Shown here in pieces: positions 44,259 to 53,869 of a stretch of DNA of 64,000 bases. The DNA comes from Szabonella alba (GTDB lineage: Bacteria > Pseudomonadota > Alphaproteobacteria > Rhodobacterales > Rhodobacteraceae), in the NCBI RefSeq assembly GCF_016765775.1, contig NZ_JAESVN010000010.1:1-64000 (forward strand). The letters are read 5' to 3'. Positions within the stretch are counted from its first letter, which is position 1. Each line of letters begins with the position of its first letter. The notes below the pieces were generated by a model. That model searched no databases. It had not been told where the DNA came from and worked only from the letters and a program-made list of their open reading frames with translations. Position numbers and translations under genes: made by a program.

Positions 44259-44591
44259 ATGAACCTGCCCGCCCCGATCCGCACCTATTTCACCGCTGTC
44301 GCGCCGCAGGACGGCGCCGCTTTTGCGGCGGCCTTTGCCCCCGATGCCATCGTCCATGACGAAGGCGCCACCCATCGCGGCCCGGCCGAGATCGAGGCAT
44401 GGTGGAAGGCGGCGAAAGCCAAGTATCGCCACAGCGCCGAGCCGCTGGAACTGACCGAAGCAGAGGGCAAAGCCGTCATACGCGCCCGCGTCAGCGGCGA
44501 TTTTCCGGGCAGCCCGGCGATGCTGACCTTCACTTTTGGCCTGTCGGGCGGGTCCTCGGGAGTCTTTATCCGCGACCTGAGGATCGGCTGA
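44259..44591 (+). CDS. NTF2-like (SnoaL-type) protein
   Basis: A 110-residue NTF2-like protein ([20 protein letters not shown], then [24 protein letters not shown]) of the SnoaL-like group, cone-shaped folds that bind small hydrophobic molecules. ATG 44259 is preferred because GGAG lies six bases upstream; 44244 is also possible. Its stop overlaps the start of the SDR gene (TGATG). Function unknown. Confidence 0.8.
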   Translation: MNLPAPIRTYFTAVAPQDGAAFAAAFAPDAIVHDEGATHRGPAEIEAWWKAAKAKYRHSAEPLELTEAEGKAVIRARVSGDFPGSPAMLTFTFGLSGGSSGVFIRDLRIG

Positions 44592-45370
44592 TGGACAATT
44601 TTCTGACATTGCAGGGCAAGCGCGCTCTGATCACCGGCGGCACGCAGGGTGCAGGGGCCGCGACCGTCGCGCTGTTCCGCGAACTGGGCGCACAGGTGCT
44701 GACCACGGCGCGCAGCCAACCCAAGGGCCTGAGGCAAGCAGAATTCGTCGCCGCAGACCTGACAACGCCCGAGGGCTGCGAGGCGGTGGCCGCGGCCATT
44801 CACGACAGGCTGGGCGGGGTGGATATCATGGTGCATATGCTGGGCGGCTCCTCGGCCCCCGGCGGCGGTTTCGCCGCCCTGGGTGAGGCCGAATGGCAGG
44901 CCGAACTGAACCTGAACCTGATGCCCGCCGTGCGGCTGGACCGCGCCTTGCTGCCGGGCATGGTGGCGCAGGGGTCGGGCGTCGTGGTGCATGTCACCTC
45001 GATCCAGCGCGAATTGCCGCTGCCCGAGGCGACCACCGGTTATGCGGCGGCAAAGGCCGCGCTGTCGGTCTACAGCAAAAGCCTGTCAAAAGAGGTGGCA
45101 CCCGAAGGTGTGCGCGTGGTGCGCGTTTCGCCCGGCTGGATCGCCACCGATGCCTCGATCCGGCTGGCAGAGCGGTTGGCGGCCGAGGCGGGCACCGATC
45201 TGGAGGGCGGCAAGCGGATGATCATGCAGAGCCTTGGCGGCATCCCCCTTGGCCGCCCCTCGACCCCCGACGAGGTTGCAAACCTGATTGCGTTCCTGTC
45301 CTCGGACCGGGCAGGCAGCATCACCGGGACTGAATATGTGATCGACGGCGGAACCGTGCCCACGGCCTAG
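44591..45370 (+). CDS. SDR-family oxidoreductase
   Basis: This 259-aa classical short-chain dehydrogenase has the Rossmann motif [12 protein letters not shown], the NAG-equivalent region HMLGGSSA, the catalytic Ser in VHVTSIQRE and Tyr/Lys in GYAAAKAA, and ends IDGGTVPTA. It is translationally coupled to the NTF2-like gene, divergent from the LysR regulator. The substrate is unknown. Confidence 0.92.
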   Translation: MDNFLTLQGKRALITGGTQGAGAATVALFRELGAQVLTTARSQPKGLRQAEFVAADLTTPEGCEAVAAAIHDRLGGVDIMVHMLGGSSAPGGGFAALGEAEWQAELNLNLMPAVRLDRALLPGMVAQGSGVVVHVTSIQRELPLPEATTGYAAAKAALSVYSKSLSKEVAPEGVRVVRVSPGWIATDASIRLAERLAAEAGTDLEGGKRMIMQSLGGIPLGRPSTPDEVANLIAFLSSDRAGSITGTEYVIDGGTVPTA

Positions 45371-45687
45371 CGATGACCGGCCCGGGTTTGCCTCTGTCCT
45401 GCCTGCGACAGGCGATGCCCGACCAACGGGGCCCTGAGCGCAATCAACAGCCATCTTGCCGGAAAATCCGCCCGGCATCCGGAACGATGGGCGCAGCCGG
45501 GTCGTTATCGGCGCATGAAACGCGCGGTCATCCGGGTTGCGCGGCAAGTCGATCCCCGCCTTGGGGGCCGGGTCTTGAGTTCCGGGCCTTCAGGTCTTCC
45601 AACAGCGCGGTCCGGGCTCCCGCAGGGGCAGCAGGCTGCGCGGCCATTCAGCAGGATCGGCACCGAGCAACGGAAAGGTCTTTCTTC
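45371..45687. other. Intergenic, possible distant EcfG-like site
   Basis: About 315 bp without a gene. GGAAC at 45481, then 18 bases, then GTTATC (45481-45506) is a slightly long-spaced EcfG look-alike (GGAAC-N17-CGTT), 180 bases from the next gene. Confidence 0.4.
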
Positions 45688-46059
45688 ATGGGAGCCGAGC
45701 AACGGCAGACATATCTGGAAATCATAGCCCAATTGCTTGAGTTCTGCGGAGTTCTGGCAATCCTTGCGGGGATCGTCCTTGCGATCTGGGAGGCCCTGCG
45801 CCACGCGCTGCGCCAAAGGGACGGATCGCTGATCTTCGATCTGTTCCGCACGCGTCTTGCCCGCAGTATCCTGATCGGCGTCGAATTCCTGATCGCCGCC
45901 GATCTGATCGGCACGGTCACAGTGGATCCCACGCTGCAGAACCTTGGCGAACTGGCGATCATCGTTGTGATCCGCACCTTCCTCAGTTTCACGCTGGAGG
46001 TTGAGATTGCCGGTCGCTGGCCCTGGCAGCGCCACCGCGACCGACCCAGTGAGGGTTGA
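45688..46059 (+). CDS. DUF1622 membrane protein
   Basis: A 123-residue protein with three hydrophobic segments (LEIIAQLLEFCGVLAILAGIVLAI, LIGVEFLIAADLIGTV and ELAIIVVIRTFLSFTLEVEI) matching DUF1622, a small integral-membrane family of unknown function. ATG 45688 is chosen from the protein pattern; the frame continues upstream without features. A weak EcfG-like site is about 180 bases upstream. Confidence 0.8.
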   Translation: MGAEQRQTYLEIIAQLLEFCGVLAILAGIVLAIWEALRHALRQRDGSLIFDLFRTRLARSILIGVEFLIAADLIGTVTVDPTLQNLGELAIIVVIRTFLSFTLEVEIAGRWPWQRHRDRPSEG

Positions 46060-46269
46060 CCCAAGCCGCTCATGGCTCCGGTCTTGATGGGGGCCCCACA
46101 CCGCCCGCAAACGGTGATTTAACGCGCCGGGGATGCTTCCCTGCTCCGCCCAAGCCGTGCTAGACCGCATGTCCTGCCCGGGCGCTGCCCCCGGATCAGC
46201 GGACAGGAAAGACGGCAGGCACCGAGACATCTTCCGCAAGGACAGACCGGCGACGGGAGTGACATCGCG

Positions 46270-47268
46270 ATGACCCAGAACATCCTGCCCCATGATCACG
46301 GCAGTCACCGCCTGTCCGTCGCCCCGATGATGGATTGGACCGACCGGCATTGCCGGGTGTTTCACCGCGCGATGACGCGCCGTGCGATGCTTTACACCGA
46401 GATGGTCACGGCAGCGGCGGTGATTCATGGGCCGCGCGCGCGGCTGCTGGATTTCCACGCAGTCGAACATCCCGTCGCGCTGCAGCTTGGTGGCTCGGAT
46501 CCGGCGGAACTGGCCCGGGCCACGCGGATTGCAGGCCCCTGGGGCTATGACGAGATCAATCTCAATGTCGGCTGCCCTTCGGACCGGGTGCAATCGGGCT
46601 GTTTCGGCGCGGTGCTGATGGAACGGCCCGCGCTGGTCGCCGACTGTCTGGCCGCGATGATCGGCGAAAGTCCGGTGCCCGTCACGGTGAAATGCCGCAT
46701 CGGCGTCGATGACCAGATCCCCGAGACGGTGCTGCCCGATTTCATCGAAAAGGTCGCGGGCGCGGGCGTGCGCCATATCATCATCCATGCCCGGAAGGCC
46801 TGGCTTCAGGGCCTCAGCCCCAAGGAAAACCGCGAGATCCCGCCGCTGGATTATCCGCTGGTGCTGCGGATGAAACGGGACTTTCCCGAACTGACGATCT
46901 GCCTCAATGGTGGCGTCACGACATTGGCGCAGGCCGAGGCGCTGCTGGCCCAGGGTCTGGACGGGGTGATGATCGGGCGTGCGGCCTATCACGATCCGGC
47001 TGCGGTGCTGATCGGGGCAGACAGGCTCTGGGGGGAGGATCATGCCCCCGACGCGGTGGCGGTGGTGCAGGCGATGCGGCCCCATATCGCCGCACATCTG
47101 GCAGACGGCGGGCGGCTGCACCAGATCACGCGGCATATGCTGGGGCTGTTTCACGGACGACCGGGCGCGCGCGGCTGGCGGCGGGTGCTGTCAGAAAACG
47201 CCTCGCGCCCCGGGGCGGGTCTGGATGTGGTCGACATGGCGCTGGAACGCGTGACCGTTCCGGTCTGA
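46270..47268 (+). CDS. dusA: tRNA-dihydrouridine(20/20a) synthase
   Basis: This 332-aa flavoprotein reduces uridine to dihydrouridine at tRNA positions 20/20a. It shows LSVAPMMDWTDRHCRVFHR, the catalytic-Cys region INLNVGCPSDRVQSGCFGA, IIIHARKAWLQGLSPKENRE and the FMN site LNGGVTTLAQAEALL and GVMIGRAAYHDP. These features and length match DusA and not DusB/C. The upstream sequence ends GGGAGTGACATCGCG before the ATG. Confidence 0.95.
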   Translation: MTQNILPHDHGSHRLSVAPMMDWTDRHCRVFHRAMTRRAMLYTEMVTAAAVIHGPRARLLDFHAVEHPVALQLGGSDPAELARATRIAGPWGYDEINLNVGCPSDRVQSGCFGAVLMERPALVADCLAAMIGESPVPVTVKCRIGVDDQIPETVLPDFIEKVAGAGVRHIIIHARKAWLQGLSPKENREIPPLDYPLVLRMKRDFPELTICLNGGVTTLAQAEALLAQGLDGVMIGRAAYHDPAAVLIGADRLWGEDHAPDAVAVVQAMRPHIAAHLADGGRLHQITRHMLGLFHGRPGARGWRRVLSENASRPGAGLDVVDMALERVTVPV

Positions 47269-47420
47269 ACACCGCATCACACAGCGGCTCTGACCGACCG
47301 CCAGGGGCGGTGCAGGCAAGGGACCCCGGCCCGATTGATACATCCGGCGCGCGCAGCACCTCTGGTCCTTTCGCGCCTTGCGGTCTATGGCTGGGCGGAA
47401 ATCTGCCCCGGAGACCTGCC

Positions 47421-48239
47421 ATGCACGATCTTTCCACGCTGCTGCCGATGCTTGCGCTGCTTCTGGTGATCGGCGGCTTTGCCGGGATCATCGCCGGATT
47501 GCTGGGGGTCGGCGGCGGGATCGTGCTGGTTCCGGCTTTCTTCTACATGTTCTCGCATCTTGGCTATGGGTCCGATCAGCTGATGCAGGTCTGTCTTGCA
47601 ACCTCGCTGGCCACCATCGTCGTGACCTCGGCACGGTCGGTGATGTCGCATCACAAGCGCGGCGCGGTGGACTGGTCGGTGCTGCGCGGCTGGTGGCCCT
47701 TCATAGCGGCGGGCGCGGTGCTGGGAATGCTGACAGCGGCGCAACTGCGCTCGGTCACATTGCAGATCATCTTCGGCGTGCTGGCGCTGATCGCGGGGCT
47801 TTACATGGCCTTCGGGCGGTCCCACTGGCGGCTGGGATCGGAGATGCCCAGGGGCGCGCGGCGCGCAGGGATCGGGGGCGCAGTCGGATTCTTTTCGGTG
47901 CTGATGGGCATTGGCGGCGGGTCCTTCGGTGTGCCGGTCATGACGCTTTATAACATGACGATCCACCGGGCGGTGGCCACCGCGGCGGGCTTCGGGCTGA
48001 TCATCGCCCTGCCCTCGGTCATCGGCTTTCTGTTTCTCAGGATCGACGCGCCGCCCCCCTATACGGTCGGCGCGGTCAATCTGCCCGCCTTCGGCATCAT
48101 CATCGCAATGACGCTGCTGACCGCCCCGCTGGGCGTGCGGCTCGCGCATTGGATGGATCCCGCACCGCTGAAACGCGCCTTTGCGATCTTCATCACGCTG
48201 GTCGCGCTGAACATGCTGCGCAAGGTCGCGGGGTTCTAA
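47421..48239 (+). CDS. TauE/SafE-family sulfite exporter-like permease
   Basis: A 272-aa membrane protein of the TauE/SafE family with about eight helices. It shows the opening GGFAGIIAGLLGVGGGIVLVPAFFYMF and a matching second repeat VGFFSVLMGIGGGSFGVPVMTLYNMTIH. Family members export sulfite, sulfoacetate or related anions. ATG 47421 starts MHDLSTLLPMLALLL and is chosen from the family start. Confidence 0.88.
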   Translation: MHDLSTLLPMLALLLVIGGFAGIIAGLLGVGGGIVLVPAFFYMFSHLGYGSDQLMQVCLATSLATIVVTSARSVMSHHKRGAVDWSVLRGWWPFIAAGAVLGMLTAAQLRSVTLQIIFGVLALIAGLYMAFGRSHWRLGSEMPRGARRAGIGGAVGFFSVLMGIGGGSFGVPVMTLYNMTIHRAVATAAGFGLIIALPSVIGFLFLRIDAPPPYTVGAVNLPAFGIIIAMTLLTAPLGVRLAHWMDPAPLKRAFAIFITLVALNMLRKVAGF

Positions 48240-48269
48240 GGCCTCACCCGGACGCCTCTGCCCCCTCCG

Positions 48270-48350
48270 CCCTTTTTCTGTCCATAAATATCCCGGGGGG
48301 TGAATTTGGCATAGCCAAAGAGGGGGGCAGCGCCCCCCTGCGCCCCTGCC
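48270..48350. repeat. Rhodobacterales-type intergenic repeat (REP-like)
   Basis: The sequence around CATAAATATCCCGGGGGGTG, then TTTGGCATAGCCAAAG, then GGGGGCAGCGCCCCC is a form I recall as common between genes in Rhodobacter/Paracoccus-like genomes, with two nested inverted repeats (TTTGGC/GCCAAA and GGGGGCAGCGCCCCC). It lies just past the TauE gene stop and may act as a transcription terminator or mRNA end. Confidence 0.6.
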
Positions 48351-48421
48351 CCGGCCCGCAACTTCGCGCTTGCACTTCGCAGCACATCCGCAAGGATGCC
48401 CCGGACAGGATGGAGGCGTGG

Positions 48422-49390
48422 ATGACGGAACGGAAGCTCAACCAACCCCTTGGCGGCAACGAAATGCCCCGTTTCGGCGGCCCGGCCACCATGATGCGCC
48501 TGCCCGTGCAGGACAGTGCCGCGGGGCTGGATGCCTGTTTCATCGGCATCCCGCTGGATATCGGCACCTCGAACCGTCCGGGCACAAGGCTTGGCCCCCG
48601 CCAGATCCGTGATGAAAGCAGGATGCTGCGCCCCTATAACATGGCGACCGGGGCCGCCCCTTTTGACCATCTGCAGGTGGCCGATATCGGAGATGTCCCC
48701 ATCAACACCTTCGATCTGAAGAAATCGGTCGGGATCATCGCGGACCACTATCGCGCGGTGCTGGCGCATGGGACAATCCCGCTGACACTGGGCGGCGATC
48801 ATACGCTGACATGGCCGATCCTGCGCGCAATGAAGGAACGGCACGGCCCTGTCGCGCTGATCCATGTCGATGCCCATGCTGATGTCAGCGACATAATGTT
48901 CGGCGAAAAGGTTGCCCATGGCTGCCCCTTCCGCCGTGCATGGGAAGAGGGCTGCCTGATCAATGACAAGGTGTTCCAGATCGGGCTGCGCGGCACCGGC
49001 TACAGCCCCGAGGATTTCAATTGGGGCCGTGCAAAAGGCTGGACCGTGGTGCAGGCCGAGGCGTGCTGGCACCGCTCGCTTGCGCCACTGATGGCGGATA
49101 TCCGCGCGAAGATCGGCGATGCGCCGGTTTATCTCAGCTATGATATCGACAGTCTTGACCCCGCCTTTGCCCCCGGCACCGGCACGGTCGAACCCGGCGG
49201 CCTGACCATCTGGCAAGGGCTGGAGATTGTGCGCGGCTGTGCGGGCCTGAACCTTGTCGGGGCCGATCTGGTTGAGGTTTCGCCCCCCTATGACCCATCG
49301 GGCAATACAGCACTGGTCGCCGCGAACCTGCTTTATGAAATGCTCTGCGCTCTGCCCGGCGTGCCGCAAGGGGCTCCCCCCCCTCGCTGA
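48422..49390 (+). CDS. Agmatinase / ureohydrolase family protein
   Basis: This 322-residue manganese ureohydrolase has metal-ligand motifs GGDHTLTW, HVDAHADVSD and SYDIDSLDPAFAPGTGTVEPG. It cleaves urea from a guanidino substrate such as agmatine or guanidinobutyrate; which one is not clear from sequence. ATG 48422 is chosen (GGAGG five bases upstream, MTERKLNQPLGGNEMPRFGG). The TetR regulator follows and may control it. Confidence 0.9.
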   Translation: MTERKLNQPLGGNEMPRFGGPATMMRLPVQDSAAGLDACFIGIPLDIGTSNRPGTRLGPRQIRDESRMLRPYNMATGAAPFDHLQVADIGDVPINTFDLKKSVGIIADHYRAVLAHGTIPLTLGGDHTLTWPILRAMKERHGPVALIHVDAHADVSDIMFGEKVAHGCPFRRAWEEGCLINDKVFQIGLRGTGYSPEDFNWGRAKGWTVVQAEACWHRSLAPLMADIRAKIGDAPVYLSYDIDSLDPAFAPGTGTVEPGGLTIWQGLEIVRGCAGLNLVGADLVEVSPPYDPSGNTALVAANLLYEMLCALPGVPQGAPPPR

Positions 49391-49440
49391 GGTCTGCCAC
49401 GATGCCGAGGATTTGCCTTCCCCGTCGCTCCGCGCTAATT

Positions 49441-49453
49441 TGAACGGCGTTCA
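49441..49453. promoter_or_regulatory. Possible TetR operator
   Basis: TGAAC-GGC-GTTCA is a perfect interrupted palindrome 38 bases before the TetR-type gene, in the position of an autoregulatory operator. Confidence 0.4.
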
Positions 49454-49490
49454 GAATGACGTCACGGCGGGACAAGGACGGGGGCAGCAC

Positions 49491-50108
49491 ATGGCCGGAA
49501 AGATCAGCAAGACCGACCAGCGGCGTGAGGAATTGCGCGAACGCCTGATCGGGATTGCCGAGGCCCGGATCGCCGCGCAGGGGCTGGCCTCGGTCAAGGT
49601 CCGCGATCTGGCGCGCGAGGCGGGTTGCGCGGTCGGCGCCATCTACAATGTCTTTACCGATCTCAACGGTCTGGTGATGGCGGTGAACGGGCGCACCTTC
49701 CGCAAACTGGGCAGCCATGTGTCCGAAACGGTGGCAGAACGCCCGCAGGACCGCGCGCAGGACCAGTTGATCACCATGTCGCTGGCCTATCTGCATTTCG
49801 CGCAAGGCAATCACAACCTGTGGCGCGCGCTGTTTGATCTGGACATGTCCACGGATATGGACGTGCCGCAATGGTATCTGGCCGAACTGGGCGCGCTGTT
49901 TGCCCTGATCGCCGCCCCGATCGCGCGGATCTTTCCCGACTGGCCGGGCGACCGGGTCGATCTGATGACCCGCACGCTGTTTTCCTCGGTCCATGGGATC
50001 GTGCTTCTGGGCCTGCAGAAAAGGATTTCCGGCGTCCCGCTGGACCGGATCGAGGCGATGATCGCGGCCTTGCTTTCGAATGTGACGGCACAAGCCGGGA
50101 AACCCTGA
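49491..50108 (+). CDS. TetR/AcrR-family regulator
   Basis: A 205-aa TetR-type regulator with a helix-turn-helix (VKVRDLAREAGCAVGAIYNV FTDL region) and a C-terminal helical ligand-binding half typed as the DUF/WHG-like tail (LFDLDMSTDMDVPQWYLAEL). ATG 49491 gives MAGKISKTDQRREEL, the usual short N-terminus. A palindrome (49441-49453) precedes it. Targets may be the ureohydrolase or its own gene. Confidence 0.85.
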   Translation: MAGKISKTDQRREELRERLIGIAEARIAAQGLASVKVRDLAREAGCAVGAIYNVFTDLNGLVMAVNGRTFRKLGSHVSETVAERPQDRAQDQLITMSLAYLHFAQGNHNLWRALFDLDMSTDMDVPQWYLAELGALFALIAAPIARIFPDWPGDRVDLMTRTLFSSVHGIVLLGLQKRISGVPLDRIEAMIAALLSNVTAQAGKP

Positions 50109-50263
50109 CCAAAAGGCTGCGCCATGACTGGCGCTGATCCAATGCCTTTAGTCCACATGCCCGGTGCCGCCCCTTCCGGACGCCGACCCTTTCCCGACGC
50201 AGCCGCCCGTGACAGACTGTTGCGACCCGCCCGGACCCATCCCGCCAGAGGAGCCCGCAGACC

Positions 50264-51277
50264 ATGCACCGCATTCCCCGCCTTCCTGCCTGTCTGCCCG
50301 GGCTTGTCCTGCTGATCTGCCTCGCGCTGAGCAGTGCGGCGCAGGCGCAATGCCGGGGCACGGATCTGCTGGAGGTGATGCCCGCCGCCGAGCGGCAGGA
50401 GCTCATGGCCCGGGCCGCCGCAGTCCCCTATCCCGAGGGCAATCTGTGGCGCGCCACGCGGGGCGAGGCCGAACTTATGCTGGCAGGCACCTATCATCTG
50501 GACGATCCGCGCCATGACGGGGTGATGGACCGTCTGCTGCCGCTGCTGGAGCGCGCGACGGTGCTGCTGGTCGAGGCGGGCCCCGAGGAGGAGGAGGCCC
50601 TGCGCGACCGCATGGCGGCCGATCCCGGAACCATGCTGGCAGAGGGCGGATCAGCTGTATTCGACCGGCTTGGGTCGGAAGAACGCGACCGCCTTGCCGA
50701 TGCGCTGCTGCAACGCGGTATCCCCGGCCCGATTGCCGAACGGCTGCGGCCGTGGTTTCTGTCGATGATGCTGGCCATTCCACCCTGCGCCCTGCCCATT
50801 GCCGCCCGCGATGCCGGGCTGGACAAGCGGCTGATAGAGGCGGCCGACCTGCGCGGCATCCCGGTCCGGGCGCTGGAACCCTATGACACCGCGCTGCGGC
50901 TGTTCGACGGGATGACCGAGGCCGAACAGGTCGCCATGATCCGCAATGCGCTGTCCTTTGAGGACCGCGCCGCCGATCTGCTGCACACCACCTCCGAGGC
51001 CTTTTTCACCGCGCGCACAAGGCTGATCTGGGAGTTGAACCGCCATCTTTCCTTGAAACAACCCGGTGCCGATGCCGCAGAGGTCGAGGCCGAGTTTGCA
51101 AAGCTGGAAGAAACCCTGATGAGCCAGCGCAACCGCGACTGGCTGGCCGCCCTTATCGACGCTGCCACGAAAGGCCCCGCCTTTGCCGCCTTCGGCGCGC
51201 TGCATCTGCCCGGCAAGGCAGGCGTGCTGGCGCTGTTGGAGGCCGAGGGTTTCACGCTGGAACGGCTGCCCGAATAG
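50264..51277 (+). CDS. TraB/GumN-family exported protein
   Basis: A 337-aa protein with a signal peptide (to about AAQAQ) and the TraB/GumN pattern: LWRATRGEAELMLAGTYHLD, LLVEAGPEE, PWFLSMMLAI and a C-terminal FAAFGALHLPGKAGVLALLE. These proteins are thought to be metallo-proteases; GTYH and GALHLPG hold the conserved His residues. Periplasmic location is inferred from the signal peptide. Confidence 0.85.
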   Translation: MHRIPRLPACLPGLVLLICLALSSAAQAQCRGTDLLEVMPAAERQELMARAAAVPYPEGNLWRATRGEAELMLAGTYHLDDPRHDGVMDRLLPLLERATVLLVEAGPEEEEALRDRMAADPGTMLAEGGSAVFDRLGSEERDRLADALLQRGIPGPIAERLRPWFLSMMLAIPPCALPIAARDAGLDKRLIEAADLRGIPVRALEPYDTALRLFDGMTEAEQVAMIRNALSFEDRAADLLHTTSEAFFTARTRLIWELNRHLSLKQPGADAAEVEAEFAKLEETLMSQRNRDWLAALIDAATKGPAFAAFGALHLPGKAGVLALLEAEGFTLERLPE

Positions 51278-51381
51278 CGCGCGGCCCCTTGCCTGTCGGC
51301 CTGCCTCCCGCCTGACCGCGTGACAAGCCCGCCCGGCCCGCCTATAACCCGGCGCGAAACCGTACTTTCCGAGGCAGATCC

Positions 51382-52302
51382 ATGACCACGCTCGTTTTCG
51401 GCCACAAATCCCCTGATACCGATTCCACCGGCTCCCCCGTCATCTGGGCCTGGTATCTGTCCGAGGTGAAGGGCATCCCCGCGACCGCGATGCTGCTGGG
51501 CGAACCCAATACCGAAGCCGCCTTCATGCTGCGCCACTGGGATCTGCCGAAACCCGACCTTTTGGGCGATCTGGCCCCCGACACGCCGGTGGTGATCGTG
51601 GATACGAACAACCCCGCCGAACTGCCCGCCACTGTGAATGAGGCGCGCATCGAGGGCATCATCGACCATCACATGCTGGTGGGCGGGCTCAAAACACGCA
51701 GCCCCATCGACATCACCATCCGTCCGCTGGCCTGCACCGCCACGATCATGCATGACCTGATCGGCGATGATCTGGCCCGCGCACCGCGCGGCATCAAGGG
51801 CGCGATGCTGTCCTGCATCCTGTCGGACACGCTGGAATTCCGGTCGCCCACCACCACGCCGCATGACCGCGCCGTGGCCGAAAGCCTTGCCGCCGATCTG
51901 GGCGTTGCGATCCCTGACCTCGCCGCCGCGATGTTTGCCGCGAAATCCGATGTCTCGGCCTTCTCGGATGCCGAATTGCTGCGCATGGACAGCAAGGAAT
52001 ACAGCGTCGCGGGCCGCGAACTGCGCGTCTCGGTGCTGGAAACCACCGCGCCGCAGGTGGTGCTGGACCGCAAGTACAGCCTGATGCGGTCTATGGAAGG
52101 CGTCGCGGCCGAGGACGGGGCCGATCAGGTCTTGCTGTTCATCGTCGATATCCTGCGCGAGGAGGCCACGCTGCTGGTCCCGAATGATCTGGTGAAATCA
52201 CTGGCCGAGGCCTCCTTCGGCGTCAGCGTCAGCGGCGACACCGTCACCCTGCCCGGCGTGATGAGCCGCAAGAAACAGATCCTTCCCGCGCTGCGCTTCT
52301 GA
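51382..52302 (+). CDS. ppaC: Manganese-dependent (family II) inorganic pyrophosphatase
   Basis: A 306-aa family II pyrophosphatase of the DHH superfamily. It has the metal-ligand motifs GHKSPDTDS, VDTNN and IDHHM, and the C-terminal DHHA2 motif SRKKQILPAL. It hydrolyses pyrophosphate to drive biosynthesis. Length matches the family. Confidence 0.95.
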   Translation: MTTLVFGHKSPDTDSTGSPVIWAWYLSEVKGIPATAMLLGEPNTEAAFMLRHWDLPKPDLLGDLAPDTPVVIVDTNNPAELPATVNEARIEGIIDHHMLVGGLKTRSPIDITIRPLACTATIMHDLIGDDLARAPRGIKGAMLSCILSDTLEFRSPTTTPHDRAVAESLAADLGVAIPDLAAAMFAAKSDVSAFSDAELLRMDSKEYSVAGRELRVSVLETTAPQVVLDRKYSLMRSMEGVAAEDGADQVLLFIVDILREEATLLVPNDLVKSLAEASFGVSVSGDTVTLPGVMSRKKQILPALRF

Positions 52303-52386
52303 TCCGGCCCTTTGATGCGCCAGTCTGAAATGCCTGTCTGATCCGCATAGCTCCGCCCTTTCCCCAGCCCAATCCGAAAGGTTCCC

Positions 52387-53280
52387 ATGACCCGTATCAT
52401 CCGCCGCCTGTCCGATACCGGCACAAGCTATCGTGCGCTGTTCTGCGATCTCTGGGGTTGCGTCCATAACGGCAAGACCGCATGGCCCGAGGCGGTGGCG
52501 GCCTTGCAGGAGTTTCGCGCGGGTGGCGGGCGGGTGATCCTTGTCACCAATTCGCCGCGCCCCAAAGGTCCGGTCGCGGAACAGATTGCGGGTATGGGCG
52601 TGCCGCGCGATGCCTGGGACGATATCGCGACCTCGGGCGATGCGGCGCAATATGCGCTGTTTGCGGGCGCGGTCGGGCATCGGGTGCATCATATCGGGTC
52701 CACGCCCAAGGATGATCCGTTCTTCACCGATGTCCCGCCCGAGCTTGAGGCCCTGCGCGCCGAAGGCCCCGCGATCGAACGGGTGGATCTGGATCAGGCC
52801 GAGGGCATTGTCTGCACCTCACCGCTGAACGAATATGACGACCGTCCCGAAGATTACCGCGCGGCATTCCTTTACGCCAAGGCGCGCGGGATGAAGATGC
52901 TTTGCGCCAATCCCGACCTCATTGTAGATTTCGGCGAAACCCGGCTGCTTTGCGCCGGATCGCTGGCGAAATTCTATGAGGAACTGGGGGGCGAAGCCCT
53001 GTATTTCGGCAAGCCCCATCCGCCGGTCTATGATCTGGCCCGCCGCCGCCTTGCCGCCATTGACGGCACGCTGACCGACCGAGACATCCTGTGTGTCGGG
53101 GACGGGATCGGCACCGATATTCTGGGCGGCGAGATGGAGGGGCTGGACACGCTTTTCCTGACCGAAGGGTTGCAGGCAGGCAATTTCGGCCCGGCCGAAC
53201 GGCTGGATGCCGAGCGGCTGGAGGCGTTCCTGACCGCCGAAGGGCGCAATCCGACGCTGACCACAGGGTTTCTGCGCTGA
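52387..53280 (+). CDS. HAD-superfamily IIA hydrolase (TIGR01459-like)
   Basis: A 297-residue HAD phosphatase of class IIA with ALFCDLWGCVHNG (the first Asp motif, with Asp-x-Trp), VILVTNSPRPKGPV (Thr/Ser motif), the lysine region YFGKPHPPVYDLA and ILCVGDGIGTDILGG. Substrate unknown; relatives are often found near riboflavin genes, as here with ribF two genes downstream. Confidence 0.88.
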   Translation: MTRIIRRLSDTGTSYRALFCDLWGCVHNGKTAWPEAVAALQEFRAGGGRVILVTNSPRPKGPVAEQIAGMGVPRDAWDDIATSGDAAQYALFAGAVGHRVHHIGSTPKDDPFFTDVPPELEALRAEGPAIERVDLDQAEGIVCTSPLNEYDDRPEDYRAAFLYAKARGMKMLCANPDLIVDFGETRLLCAGSLAKFYEELGGEALYFGKPHPPVYDLARRRLAAIDGTLTDRDILCVGDGIGTDILGGEMEGLDTLFLTEGLQAGNFGPAERLDAERLEAFLTAEGRNPTLTTGFLR

Positions 53281-53397
53281 ATTGACCCAGAAATAATATT
53301 GCTCTCCGCACCAACTTAACGAAAATATCTTGCGTGACGGATTGCGCTGCATCGCAGCAGGCGCTAGGCTCTGACCCGTATAGCGGGAGCATCCGGC

Positions 53398-53841
53398 ATG
53401 ACCGACAACCAGCCACGCGGCACGATCTGCATTGAGGATATCGAGATCGGCATGACGCGCCATCTGCAAAAGACCGTGACCGACCGGGATATCGCGCTCT
53501 TTGCCGAGGTCTCGACCGACCGCAATCCGGTGCATCTGGATGACGTTTATGCGCGGGACACGATCTTTCAGGGCCGCATCGCGCATGGCATGCTGACCGC
53601 AGGGCTGATTTCAGCGGTGATCGGCGAGCAGCTTCCCGGTCATGGCGCGGTCTATCTGGGCCAGAGCCTGAAATTCATGGCCCCCGTTCGCCCCGGCGAC
53701 TGTGTCCATGCCGAGGTGCGCGTCACCGCCATTGACCACGCCCGCCGCCGGGTGACCCTTGAAACCCATTGCGCCGTGGGCGATACGGTTGTGCTGAAGG
53801 GCGAGGCGCTGGTTCTGGCGCCGTCGCGCAAGTTCGACTGA
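53398..53841 (+). CDS. MaoC-like hot-dog dehydratase
   Basis: A 147-aa MaoC-type (R)-specific hydratase-like protein. It has VTDRDIALFAEVSTDRNPVHLDDVYARDTIFQ, where the Asp and His of the (R)-hydratase motif are visible, and IAHGMLTAGLISAVIGEQLPG. These hydrate trans-enoyl-CoA or related substrates; the exact substrate is unknown. It precedes ribF by 28 bases. Confidence 0.9.
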   Translation: MTDNQPRGTICIEDIEIGMTRHLQKTVTDRDIALFAEVSTDRNPVHLDDVYARDTIFQGRIAHGMLTAGLISAVIGEQLPGHGAVYLGQSLKFMAPVRPGDCVHAEVRVTAIDHARRRVTLETHCAVGDTVVLKGEALVLAPSRKFD

Positions 53842-53869
53842 GGCGCGGGCCCGGGCCCGCAGGGGCATA

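Noticed and set aside
45505-47154. 549-codon minus-strand open frame
   Set aside because: Antisense to dusA and DUF1622, which have clear family motifs.
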